The position numbers and the translations under genes are program-made. Shown one piece after another: positions 7,783 through 16,508 of a stretch of DNA of 22,424 nucleotides. A model generated the notes under the pieces. It was given only the letters and a program-made list of their open reading frames with translations, did no database searches and was not told where the DNA came from. The stretch is taken from positions 1 to 22,424 of the forward strand of contig DF237773.1 of the NCBI GenBank assembly GCA_000708835.1, in the 5' to 3' direction. The stretch comes from Klebsormidium nitens (Eukaryota > Streptophyta > Klebsormidiophyceae > Klebsormidiales > Klebsormidiaceae). Numbering within the stretch: the first letter of the stretch is position 1; each line of letters begins with the position of its first letter.

Positions 7783-8133
7783 GTACTACATCTACTGTTA
7801 TAAATTTCTCACACATTTCGGGTCTACTCAATCATTTTGGAAAGGGGGGGATTAGGTACATACAGATTTCCCAACCTCTGCCGATCTCGAAAAGTCGTAC
7901 TACGTCTACTGTTATAAATTTCTCACACAGTCTCTCTCTTCCGAAGAGGCGAAGAAATTTATAACAGTAGGTGTAGTAGGTTTCTTCTTCTTTCCAAAGG
8001 AGTAGCGAATATGTATATACGGACTTTTGTGTAAGAAAATTATAACAGTAGGTGTAGTAGGTTTCTTCTTCTTTCCAAAGGAGTAGCGAATATGTACATA
8101 TGATAAGAACTTTACAACAGAAGGCATAGTAGG
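7783..8133. repeat. Five-copy repeat with TTATAAATTTC core, two orientations
   Basis: Two plus-orientation copies (7783-7815 and 7897-7929) share TACTAC(A/G)TCTACTGTTATAAATTTCTCACACA apart from single changes. Three inverted copies (7954-7980, 8035-8061, 8107-8133) read CCTACTAC-CCTACTGTTATAA on the minus strand, the last one more diverged. Starts are 114 bp apart in plus orientation, and 81 and 72 bp apart in minus orientation, all multiples of three. The flanks are repeated too (CTTCTTCTTTCCAAAGGAGT, GCGAATATGTA). Copies 2 and 3 face each other and can form a stem of about 26 bp with two mismatches and a loop of about 25 nt. It could be a decayed peptide-repeat gene, a MITE-like element or an origin. 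Confidence 0.7.
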
Positions 8134-8169
8134 TTCTCTCCGCTTTCTAATAAACTGACTCTTTTCCAG

Positions 8170-9400
8170 GGGCCAGTGCGCGGGGGCCGGTTTCGTGGGG
8201 GTGTCCAGCAGCATCCGGTTGTCGACTTCCGACGAAGAGGTGCGCACCAAGCAAAGTGAGAGACATTCGCCGACGTTCCTTCCAAGATCAGCATCCTTGA
8301 CTTGATTGCTTCCGTCATGGGGGCGTTGAACCCTAGGCGAACCGGATCTGAACTATCCAAAAAGTTCGAGGACCAAGGCGTTACCGTTTGTAACGCCCTC
8401 GCTCCGTTTGCAGGGCGAGTTCAGCACGAGATGTCGGTGACAGGTATACGGGGCGTGGTTCGGGCAGAACGTTGCAGACCGTCTCATCCTCAAGGATGGA
8501 CCCAAGCTCCGCGACTTCATTTCGACGCATTGCGACACCGGTGAAGGGTTGCTCGTTGCACGCCGCGAGTTCAGGGGTGCATTTCAAGCATGGCAGGATG
8601 GAGAACCCGTTCCTCAAGGCCTACCCGATGCTATGAACGCATTGGGCTACGTTTCTTCGACGAGGGCATATGGTACGAATAGGAAGTCCACCGGGGTCTA
8701 CGTCGGCTTAGGCCTGCGCTCACAGCAGCATCCGGTGGTCGAGGTCGAGACCGCCGCTCCTGAACCTGACGTCGAGGAAACCTCCGGCGAAGAGGTGCGC
8801 GCCCAGCAGAGCGACCGGGACTTGGTCCTCGACAACCAACTCTTTGGCGAGTTCCGAGGTGCCAGGATGAGGAAGACTGACGACGTGCCCCCCAAGATCA
8901 GCATCATCGACCTGATTGCTGCTGTGACTGGGGCCTTAAATCCCAGGCAAACCTGGTCCGAACTATCCAAAAAGTTCGTGGAAGAAGGTGTCCATTTTTT
9001 TGGACACCCTCGCAAAGTTCCCAGGGCAAGGGCAAAACGAGAAGCCGGTGACGGATGCAAGGTTGTGGTCACTATCATCAACCGTTTGGGTGGGCACCGA
9101 ATCAGGAAGACTGACGACGTCCCGCCCAAAATCAGCATCATCGACCTTATTGCAGCTGTCACGGGGGCCTTTGAATCCCAGGCACACCCTGTCCGAAGGT
9201 GTCCAGGTTTTGGACACCTTCGCAAAGTTTCCAGGGCGAGAGCATAACGAGAGGTTGGTGACGGATGCAAGGTTGTGGTCATCAGCCGTTTGGGTGGGCA
9301 CCGGATCAGGAAAACTGACGACGTGCCCCCCAAGATCAGAATCCTCGAATTGATTGCTGCTGTTACCGGCCCCTCGGGCCCCCGGCCCCTGTGACCTCGC
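8170..9400 (+). pseudogene. Tandem, decayed copies of a viral-type IDLIxAVTG repeat-domain gene
   Basis: Four copies of a domain beginning KISIIDLIAAVTG start at 8284, 8894, 9128 and 9332. The fullest reads NPRQTWSELSKKF, then FPGQGQNEKPVTDA (in a shifted frame) and VVVTIINRLGG, a pattern I associate with proteins of large algal and protist viruses and their hosts. The spacing between copies 2 and 3 is 234 bp (78 codons). Copy 3 to copy 4 is 204 bp because about 30 bp coding WSELSKKF are lost. Copy 2 carries compensating shifts, the first at a T7 run near 8993-9000. An open frame from 8441 to 9247 also includes an N-terminal section, VARREFRGAFQAWQDGEPVP to GYVSSTRAYG and YVGLGLR, that resembles a winged-helix tail of viral primase-helicases. 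The segment 8170-8290 repeats the 8715-8900 linker. No copy is intact. Confidence 0.65.
8441..9247 (+). CDS. Longest open frame in the repeat-domain array (5'-truncated)
   Basis: Open from just after a TGA at 8438-8440 to the TAA at 9245-9247, with no ATG near its left end, so its 5' part is missing. In order it encodes GAWFGQNVADRLILKDGPKL, a section resembling a viral winged-helix domain (GLLVARREFRGAFQAWQDGE), an acidic linker (PEPDVEETSGEE), and two repeat-domain starts (KISIIDLIAAVTG twice). It reads through shifted segments (GHPRKVPRARAKREAG), which are out-of-frame remains of the FPGQGQ motif. It is part of the pseudogene at 8170-9400 and is listed for its coding content. A functional product is unlikely. 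Confidence 0.4.
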   Translation, partial: QVYGAWFGQNVADRLILKDGPKLRDFISTHCDTGEGLLVARREFRGAFQAWQDGEPVPQGLPDAMNALGYVSSTRAYGTNRKSTGVYVGLGLRSQQHPVVEVETAAPEPDVEETSGEEVRAQQSDRDLVLDNQLFGEFRGARMRKTDDVPPKISIIDLIAAVTGALNPRQTWSELSKKFVEEGVHFFGHPRKVPRARAKREAGDGCKVVVTIINRLGGHRIRKTDDVPPKISIIDLIAAVTGAFESQAHPVRRCPGFGHLRKVSRARA

Positions 9401-9461
9401 CAAGCTTCTAGACCGTGTGACCGGGGCGAAATCTGTCTCTACTTAGGGCTTTGCCTTTTCG

Positions 9462-9467
9462 TATAAA
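9462..9467 (+). promoter_or_regulatory. TATAAA upstream of the helicase ATG
   Basis: TTCGTATAAACC ends about 9 bp before the ATG at 9477. This is close for a TATA box but would fit a short-leader viral promoter. It may be chance. Confidence 0.25.
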
Positions 9468-9476
9468 CCAAGGAAC

Positions 9477-11245
9477 ATGGGAGAGCATAGAGAGATGACA
9501 GAGGAGATCGTGCTGCTGCCGCCCCAAGAGCCGCATGTGACGCGGCTCCTGAATATTTTACGCCATCATGCATTTGCTCTGGACCTGTCCGCGCTTGGGG
9601 CTGGAAAGACGTTCTCTGGTTCGAAGATCGCACTCGAATCGGGCCTGCCCAACGTAATAGTGATCAGCCCCGTCTCGGTCCAACCAAAATGGCAGGAGAT
9701 GCACGAGAAGTATGGGGTGCCGATCAGGCACAACCTCAGCTACTGTGGCGTCCGTTCGGTCAAGGGGAAGCAGCCCAAGCACGGGCTGCTATCTCGGCGG
9801 GACTACACAGTGGACGTCACGATGCCGCGAGGACCTCCCCGGCAACTCGAGAAGACGGACTTCCAAGTAACGGACACCTTCAAGTTGCTCCTGGGAGAGG
9901 GAGTTCTCCTGATCGTGGACGAGATGCAGCACCTCAAGAACGTCTCGTCACAGTTTGCCGCCTGCCAAACACTGATCAAGGCGGTCACGGATTCGTACGA
10001 GGCCGGGGGGCGCTCGAGGGCGCTCTTGCTGTCCGGAAGCCCAATCGACAAGCAGGAGCAAGCCGTCACTCTCTTTCGGACCCTGAACGTCATGCAGCAC
10101 CCCGATCTGTGTAAATTTAACCCAGGCACCAGGGTCATGGAGCTGCGTGGGGTGTCGGAAATCATCGATTTTTGCCAGGGGATCGACAATGTTGCCACCG
10201 AACGGATCCTGGCAGCAAAACGCTACTGGATGTGTGCTGAGAGCGTGATTCGGCCGATGTGTTACACCCTGTTCCAAGAGGTCCTGAAGCCGAACCTCTC
10301 GAGCACGATGCCGCCCTTGCGCTGGCCGGTACTCTGCTCAAACTCAATGCATTCTACCGGATTGACGACGAAGAGGATCGGAAGGCCCTGTCGGCTGGCG
10401 TGCAAGCCTTAGAGTACGCCGTCCATTACGATCGACGGACGGGCCGAGTGAGCATGGCCGAGGGGGCTGATTCACTGCGTGCCCTGTGCGCTGCCCTGGT
10501 GAAGATCGAGAGCTCCAAGGTTCGAACGTTCGCCCGGGTGGCTCTCAAGGCGCTACGGTCGAACTCTCAGCAGAAGGTTGTCATTTGCGTCAACTACAAC
10601 GACTCCCTGCAAAGCCTGCAGGACTTATTAGCTGCTTACTCGCCGCTGGTTCTGAACGGCGCGGTGCCTAAGCAAGAACGGAAGCACATCATCGACAAGT
10701 TTCAGCTTCCGGCCGATGAGCACAGGGTGCTGCTGGGGAACGTCTCCGTCTGCTCAACGGGCATAGACCTGGACGACAAGGACGGTGCGTGGCCCCGGCT
10801 GGCGTTGATCAGCCCAAACTACAGCACTCTGACTCTGTATCAGCTGGGCCACCGTTTTCAACGGATGGACACCAAGTCGGAGGGGACAGTGCATATGGTA
10901 TTTGCAAAACATGCGCATGAGTTGCCGATCCTCAATGCTCTCTCGAGAAAGGGTGCTGTCATGAGAGAGACGACGCCGGAGCAGGTGAATGCCGGCATCA
11001 AGTTTCCCGGTGACTTCCCAAGTTGGGTCGAGGAAGATCTGGAGACCTCGCTCATGAGGAGTGGATTCAAGGGATTCAAAGCGAACAGGGAGCGGCGCAA
11101 GTGGGCACGAAGTGTGATCGGAAGTGCGCTCATGGAATGGTCGCTTCGACCAGGAGGGGTTCTCTATAGGCTGGCCATGAGACGGTTTGAAGCGTGCAAA
11201 GTAGATAAACTATCCATGCCAGACAATATAGGATGTCCGTTGTAA
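9477..11245 (+). pseudogene. SNF2-like superfamily 2 helicase, split by one frameshift
   Basis: The first frame (9477-10412) starts at an ATG. It has a Walker A motif LGAGKTF (residues 40-46), motif Ia VIVISPVSVQPKW, motif II VDEMQH (147-152) and motif III LLLSGSP. The frame changes near 10290-10320; the second frame (used to 11245) has LALAGTLLKLNAFYR, motif IV VVICVNYNDS, motif V VSVCSTGIDLDD and motif VI YQLGHRFQRMDTKS. All core motifs of an SNF2-like helicase/ATPase survive, in the usual order. Such proteins move along or remodel DNA, or act in transcription in large DNA viruses; which job applies here is inference. Total length would be about 590 residues. One indel separates the halves, so the lesion is recent or an assembly error. 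The downstream neighbour, on the same strand, is a zinc-ribbon nuclease, also broken. Confidence 0.8.
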
Positions 11246-11310
11246 TCAATGGCGCCCGACGTATGCATAGGAACACAGGGCAATCCAGCTAACTGGTGCT
11301 AACTGGTGGT

Positions 11311-11445
11311 AACTCCAATTCTGATAAGACCTTGGATTTTTGCCTGCAATGCATGTATCTGCGCAGACCATGCCATGAACAGTGCACACACTCTCGTATG
11401 TTCTGATCTTGCTTTAGCCGCATTTGCATGCGACCATTTGGTACT
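11311..11445 (-). pseudogene. Second duplicate fragment of the F-box-like family
   Basis: About 135 bp match 6708-6835: AATTCTGA, CATGTATCTGCGCAGACCAT, GTGCACACTCTCGTATGTTC and the following TGATCTTGCTTTAG run, with few differences. On the minus strand it reads MRLKQDQNIRECVHCSWHGL, then RRYMHCRQKSKVLSELE. It has no start and stops abruptly at both ends, so it is a fragment left by duplication and deletion. Confidence 0.65.
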
Positions 11446-11493
11446 GGTGGAAGCTCATGGTGGTTTGCTACTTACGGACATGGTGACTAGTCA

Positions 11494-12191
11494 ATGGGGC
11501 AAAGAATGGCAACATCTGCTCCCGTTTGTCGAGCAACAGTTGTTGTCACTTGCAACCAATGTGGCAAGCGACTCATGCTCAAGGACTCGTTCAGCAAGAG
11601 CATGAGGCAGAACGGAACATTGGTGTCGGTGTATATCTGCTCCATGGAGTGCTTGTGTGTAGTCGGGGGCTGCGAGCCGATCAAGGTTGTACAGTTTGCC
11701 AACACGGCCTGCTACGAGTGCAGGGGGAAGGTACCGTTGAAGATATGGGAAGGCAAGATGGTTTAAGAGCTCAAGCGCCTCGGATACGAGTACAGCTATT
11801 ATGACTCACTCGTCCCGTGCGCTCAGGCGAAAGGGATCAAGGGGTTCAGACCTGACTTCATCTTTGTCGGCAAGGACTTTGTGGTCATTCTCGAGGTGGA
11901 CGAGGATATGCACCGCCACTACGAATGTCGTGCGAGGTGGGACGGATTGGGGACATCAAGGATGCCGTCGAGCTCCCTCTCCTTCTCATCAGGCTCAACC
12001 CTTCCGAAGGCCGCATCAAGATGCTAGAAGAGACAATGAAGTGGGCGCTCTCAATGGGAGACGCTGTCAAGGCAGCACAGGACGCAGGGCTCATTCTCGC
12101 TTATCACGGGTATTCGGACGGCAGGAGGGCCGAGCTTCACAAGCAGATGGTCAGGCAGAACGGCTTTGCATACGAGACCATTGTTCTGTAA
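11494..12191 (+). pseudogene. Zinc-ribbon PD-(D/E)XK-type nuclease, stop and frameshift
   Basis: From the ATG at 11494 the N-terminal part has four Cys groups (CNQCGK, CSMEC, CEPI, CYECRGK), a likely zinc ribbon. A TAA interrupts at 11764-11766. The same frame continues with ELKRLGYEYSYYDSLVP, GFRPDFIFVGKDF and VVILEVDEDMHRHYEC. The frame then shifts near 11920-11945 to EVGRIGDIKDAVELPLLLIR and LNPSEGRIKMLEE, ending at TAA 12189-12191. The RPDF plus ILEVDE-x-x-H-x-x-Y pattern with a following R-x-x-x-I is typical of viral Vsr/PD-(D/E)XK-like endonucleases. The product would cut DNA; the target is unknown. Two lesions suggest it is dead. It follows the helicase on the same strand, separated by the fragment at 11311-11445. 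Confidence 0.75.
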
Positions 12192-12283
12192 CCGGCACAA
12201 CACTGTTCTAGGAGGCCTCTGCGCCACCTCCAAAGTCGGTGCGGATGAAGCCTCTTGCGCTGATTGGCGGCCGCCTCTCTCGA

Positions 12284-12309
12284 TCCTCGTTGTGAGATCG
12301 CCACTCCCA
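12284..12309 (+). repeat. Left arm of 26-bp inverted repeat
   Basis: Reads CCTCGTTGTGAGATCGCCAC in its central part. The exact reverse complement is at 13632-13657. It lies 22 bp beyond the stop of the HNH/NUMOD gene. Confidence 0.85.
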
Positions 12310-12330
12310 CAGCAAATGCCTACATGGGTA

Positions 12331-13542
12331 CTATATCTTCGTCCAGAGAAAACCGGTCGCCGTGCTGCCCATCCTCGTGGCATAATCCACTTGTTGCCAC
12401 GACAGGTCATTCTTCTCAGCGGCCTCTGCGATCGTACTATATGTCTGCAGGAGCTTGCCCTCGAGATCGTGCTTGCGGACGGCTCTGTTAATTGTCCGGT
12501 TCCGATTTTGTTCCACCCTGGTCGCCCAGCGGAGGTTCCAGATCACGTCCTGGTCACAAATTCCATCGATGTGGTCGACCGTGTGCTCATCACTAGGGGG
12601 CGGACCGATGAAGGTGTGGGCCATGAGATTATAGACGCAGACAGTAACACGCTTCCCGGCGATCTGAAGCTCGACCTTATGTCGCCCGCACACGATGTTG
12701 CCCTCCGTGCGCCTCCCGTTGCTCAATTGAACGCGCCCCAAGCTGCTGACCCGTATGCTTCTGAGAACCCGCCCATCCAGCTTCGCATCCTTCCATTCTT
12801 CGCTAGGCCTGTCCGCTTGATCTACAACATGCACCGAGCACCTGAAGAACATGTAGCCACCGTACTCCTTGCTTGAACCTCCCTGGATGCACTTCTGCAT
12901 CGTCTTCCTGTCGAGCCCCAGAGTTGATGCGGCGTCCCTGATCGAAGAGTACCGTTCCTCTTTGCTGCTCGCAACATGACGTACAATAATTGGGAAGCCT
13001 CCGGTCACACTCCGCTTCTGACCCGACCCAGGGTTGTCCCTTGCGGTCTTCCGCTGGTGTTCCGGCCGCGTTAGCTCTTGAAGGTTTGCCCAGCTGTCGT
13101 TCTGAAGGGGCCGTTCCGACCCGTCCTCCGGTTTGGGCGAAGGAATGATGTGGTCGATCTCCATCCCGGGAGAAATCGCGCGCCCATGGGCGATCTCGAA
13201 GTTCAGGCGGTGGCGCTGGATCATCTGCCCGTTGATGTTGAACTGGATGTAGCCACTTTTAAATCTTCCCTTCAAGAAGCGCCCGACTTCACAACTCCAG
13301 ACGCTGCCGTCAGGGAGCCCGTATATATTCATGAACTTGTAGTGCTGCTTCCAACCGTCGTAACTTGCTGGTGGCGCATTCTGCTCTGAATGCGAGCGGG
13401 AGTGGCGTGTCAGGTACCGCTTGTCAGTAAAAGTCTCACCACAGCCCACGACGTTGCACACAAACCTCCTAGTATCGGCGACCTGGCCGCGCTTGCGCTT
13501 GACTCCGGCCGTGACGCTCGTGGCAGCTGTAGAGCTTGCCAT
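12331..13542 (-). CDS. C2H2 plus double HNH/NUMOD homing-type endonuclease
   Basis: The start is taken at the ATG at 13542 (MASSTAATSV), giving 403 residues; the open frame extends upstream but only from non-ATG codons. In order: a C2H2 finger (C29, C34, H47, H51; FVCNVVGCGETFTDKRYLTR), a first HNH core with IDHIIPSP (about 129-165), a NUMOD1-like helix-turn-helix (about 181-233; SSIRDAASTLGLDRKTM), a NUMOD4-like region (248-312; EEWKDAKLDGRVLRSIRVSS), a second HNH core (322-347; VDHIDG, NLRWATRVEQNRN) and a final NUMOD1 (357-402; STIAEAAEKNDLSWQQV). This matches homing-type endonucleases of large DNA viruses, which cut at sites lacking the gene so it is copied in. The frame is intact, unlike its neighbours. 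A perfect 26-bp inverted repeat lies just outside it on both sides. Confidence 0.85.
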   Translation of the reverse strand: MASSTAATSVTAGVKRKRGQVADTRRFVCNVVGCGETFTDKRYLTRHSRSHSEQNAPPASYDGWKQHYKFMNIYGLPDGSVWSCEVGRFLKGRFKSGYIQFNINGQMIQRHRLNFEIAHGRAISPGMEIDHIIPSPKPEDGSERPLQNDSWANLQELTRPEHQRKTARDNPGSGQKRSVTGGFPIIVRHVASSKEERYSSIRDAASTLGLDRKTMQKCIQGGSSKEYGGYMFFRCSVHVVDQADRPSEEWKDAKLDGRVLRSIRVSSLGRVQLSNGRRTEGNIVCGRHKVELQIAGKRVTVCVYNLMAHTFIGPPPSDEHTVDHIDGICDQDVIWNLRWATRVEQNRNRTINRAVRKHDLEGKLLQTYSTIAEAAEKNDLSWQQVDYATRMGSTATGFLWTKI

Positions 13543-13631
13543 CAATGACTGCTGCTGAACCGTGGCACCCTTTGTTCCTAAGTCAGGTTCAAGTTGAAGG
13601 AAGCACTCCCAGGCACTCCAAGGAGCATGTA

Positions 13632-13657
13632 TGGGAGTGGCGATCTCACAACGAGGA
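13632..13657 (-). repeat. Right arm of 26-bp inverted repeat
   Basis: Exact reverse complement of 12284-12309, about 90 bp upstream of the ATG of the HNH/NUMOD gene. Both arms read CPRCEIATP or PRCEIATP in one frame, so the repeat could be coding in origin. No target-site duplication was seen outside the arms. Confidence 0.85.
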
Positions 13658-13687
13658 CAAGGAGAAACACTAGGTGCATCACCCACC

Positions 13688-14971
13688 TTAATTCTGGTGG
13701 TGCAGCAGCCTAAGCTCTACACTACCCAACCTTTGTTCCGAAGTTTGGGTTCTTCCAAGCTTGCGCTGTAGAGAGATCGGAAGCCTCGGGTCATTGCTTG
13801 ACCTCCCTTGTGCTATCCATTTAGTAAGTGCCCGAATCTTAGCCACCTCTGAAGAACTATAGAGCGTCTCGGTCCAGTACGTTGTATGTTCTCGGTAGAA
13901 CCGCATCTCGTCCAGATCATCCACGATCTCGTCAACGTTCCCTGCACCAATTCTGATGTATTCGTTGCACGTGCGCGAGTACTTTTGTACCTCGAGTCCT
14001 CGTTCAGAAAGAGCCTCTGCCAGCTCTTGCTTTCGTGCATCCTGCAAATTAAGCATAGCAAGTATGTCTTTCAAAGATTGTCGCCCATATAAGTATAGTT
14101 CCAACTCTGTCAGGAGTATTTTTTCTGCACGTCCCCCAAGATTCTGCCAAAGCTTTGATGCTCGAACTGCAACTTCGCAGTGGCGCTCCAACCCCCCTTG
14201 CACGTAACTATGTCGTGCGTGGGCAAGGGCGAGGCCGAGATCTCCAGTGCAATGTGGTGCTGCTGATGCAAAGGACATGTACCGCCGAATCCTTTCCTTG
14301 ACTCGTTTCTGCCCACCGATTCCATTTCTCACGTAATCAGAACAGGATGCAGAGTACATGAGCTCACGGTTGTGCTTACCTTCTGGATCGCTCTCGTTCA
14401 TAAGCTTTACGGCCACGTCTGTTCGAAGCCTCCTCGGTTCACCGCGTTTCCGCTGCTTCGACCGCGAGGCATCCTCAGCAGCGTTCAGCCCCCCAGGGCC
14501 ACCGTACTTGTCCAACGAAGCAGTAAGAACGTCTTGCCATCTGTACATACGTATATTGTTGTGGTATGCGCGGTGCAGTGTTTGGAATACAGGGCAAAAG
14601 CTCAGATCCTGGTCATCAAGGAGAAGCTTTTTCTTGCATGCTGAGTGGCTCAGCAATCTGAGGTGTCCTGGTCCGTTCTCCGCCGTGCAATTCTGGCAGG
14701 CATTGATGGCCGGGTCAAAGGGATATACCACCCTCGTCGAACGTTTGCATCCATCACAAGGCCGCAACGTTCCGGTCACTCTTTGTACCTTTGTACCTGG
14801 ACTTCTCGTCCTCATACCTTCCTCGTATGCTTTCTTCCGTTTAGCCCAGCCATCCAGTGCCACGTTCCGAAACGCCCGCGAGATCGGGGCGATTTGGAGG
14901 AGCAGGCGTGGGTCAGCTGACGCACGCTCAAATAAAAGGTCAGGGAGTACATCTACTAGCTCGCCGGCCAT
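13688..14971 (-). CDS. F-box-like protein with a zinc-knuckle Cys motif
   Basis: An intact 427-codon ORF from an ATG at 14971. Residues 4-45 (ELVDVLPDLLFERA, LLLQIAPISRAFRNVALD) resemble an F-box or F-box-like helix bundle. A four-Cys motif follows (C72, C75, C92, C95; CDGC and CQNC). A long, mostly helical region with no recognised fold makes up the rest. The family seems to have had more members here: parts are duplicated at 6433-6722. F-box proteins usually link targets to SCF ubiquitin ligases, and viruses use them to redirect host degradation; that role is an inference from a weak match. The gene lies directly upstream of the HNH/NUMOD gene on the same strand. No disabling mutation was seen. 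Confidence 0.6.
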   Translation of the reverse strand: MAGELVDVLPDLLFERASADPRLLLQIAPISRAFRNVALDGWAKRKKAYEEGMRTRSPGTKVQRVTGTLRPCDGCKRSTRVVYPFDPAINACQNCTAENGPGHLRLLSHSACKKKLLLDDQDLSFCPVFQTLHRAYHNNIRMYRWQDVLTASLDKYGGPGGLNAAEDASRSKQRKRGEPRRLRTDVAVKLMNESDPEGKHNRELMYSASCSDYVRNGIGGQKRVKERIRRYMSFASAAPHCTGDLGLALAHARHSYVQGGLERHCEVAVRASKLWQNLGGRAEKILLTELELYLYGRQSLKDILAMLNLQDARKQELAEALSERGLEVQKYSRTCNEYIRIGAGNVDEIVDDLDEMRFYREHTTYWTETLYSSSEVAKIRALTKWIAQGRSSNDPRLPISLQRKLGRTQTSEQRLGSVELRLLHHQN

Positions 14972-15885
14972 ATCTGTGGCTGCATTTTAGTTGCTACTGG
15001 TCGCCCGCGCAAATTCCTAAAGTGCGGCCCGTTTTTTTGAGTGCAATATTTTAAAGCATGTCCGCCCAGCTTTCAAGCTGTTGATCATCATTTGCAGCTC
15101 GTCAACCGTCTTCTGTGCGATCGGGGCACTCGTCTTATCTGCGTCTTCTGGACTGCACAAGTATAAGAAGTCATACCGCATATACACCACCATGTGGCAG
15201 TGGGATCGTGAACTAGCCGGCATTGACACCTAAACCCGTATATATGCGATGGAAGCCAATGGCCGCACTGGCTACGGCATATTGTAACGAGACTATGTGC
15301 ATGCGCTCCGATTTGATATACAATTCACAAAAGGACATGCAGCTGGCATCCTTACTTTGGTAGCTTACGTGCGCACATGCTATATTGCACTGAGAGGTCA
15401 AGCTACATTGCAGCTCCAAACATCTTGATTAGAAATGTGCAGTTTGCTTCAGATACGATCTCGGCCTTTTTTACATCCATCTGCTGAAGCTTGGCATCTA
15501 TTGCACCTATAATGCAAGCGCTAGGATATCCGGAATATGTAAACCGATATAATGATTGTCAGATTTTGACAGATAGAACGTGGGGCTTCATATGATGCAT
15601 TATAAGTGGTGCCGCTGCACTCGGTCGCACAATTACCATGTATTATACATTTCATAATTGCATTGAAATTACATATGTCTATAACACAAACAATCATGTA
15701 CAATATGGGCGCGCATGAGCGGATCATTGATACAACTGCTGATGTTGATTATATGTGCTATCTCGGTTTTTAGATTGTTGCCAAACATTTGGCGAGGGGC
15801 ATGCATGTAGCTGCGAGCTTGAAGAGGGGCATGCACTAGTTCAACTCTGTAGAACAAACGTGAAATCTTGGAATGAACAGTGCAA

Positions 15886-15908
15886 AGATAGTGTCAATAA
15901 CACTATCT
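15886..15908. repeat. Perfect 9-bp stem hairpin
   Basis: AGATAGTGT and ACACTATCT are separated by CAATA. It lies in a gene-poor tract; its function is unknown. Confidence 0.6.
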
Positions 15909-16443
15909 GGCAGGACATAATGCAACCCCCTTAACACCCAATCTCGCCAATACAGTTCAACGTTTCCCTATGTTCGCACTGCCAACTCCCTTGCACCACA
16001 TTTGGCATGTGTGGCTTGGAGCAACGCTACCATTTTTCCATTGAATGCACAGATCACCTTCACCGTAACCATGTGTTGACAAGCTCGACCCCAAGAAAAT
16101 TCCCGCTTGCCCCCGTTCAGGATCGCACCAGATCCCTTGCGACCCGTCTCGATCAAACGCAATCAAACGCCAAAATCAAACATTTAACCCAAAGGTAAGG
16201 GAGTGACAGAAACGGAAAACCCCTTACGCCCTCAGCAGAAGTGGCAGCAAAGGTCACAATTCAAACGACACGCTTGATGAATGAACGCATCCTGCCTGGC
16301 TCCAGGACTTTACGTGTGAGAATAAAGACTGCCCAGTGTGTGCTCTATGGTACATGAGTAGCGACCACTAAACAGCAGTTCGTTAGGAAGCTCACGTGTT
16401 TTGACAACCAGTTAATTGACGCTTGGAGCATATCCTCTCCATC

Positions 16444-16508
16444 TATAAAAACCAGAACAAAAAAGCATTAGCGCTAGTGCATCCGCCCCCAACTGGCCTT
16501 TGCGAAAG
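16444..16508 (+). promoter_or_regulatory. Possible TATA box and short first exon
   Basis: TATAAAAACC at 16444 is followed about 58 bp later by GCGAAAG/GTGAGTCC, a good donor sequence. If real it is the start of a plus-strand transcript overlapping the 3' end of the opposing C78 peptidase gene. No downstream coding exon was found. Confidence 0.25.

Noticed and set aside
7783-8133. CRISPR array
   Set aside because: The repeats are in two orientations, spacings are unequal (114, 81, 72 bp) and the intervening sequences are themselves similar; there is no Cas gene.
11230-11260. GTAATCAATGGCGC near the helicase end, resembling the start of the 2722-3114 gene
   Set aside because: Only about 14 bp agree and the flanks do not, so this is probably chance.
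12166-12876. 236-codon plus-strand frame
   Set aside because: It is the reverse shadow of the well-supported HNH/NUMOD gene.
13543-13686. Longer N-terminus for the HNH/NUMOD gene, starting at 13686
   Set aside because: The codon at 13686 is GTG, it nearly touches the stop of the upstream gene, and the extra residues run through the inverted repeat; ATG at 13542 is better.
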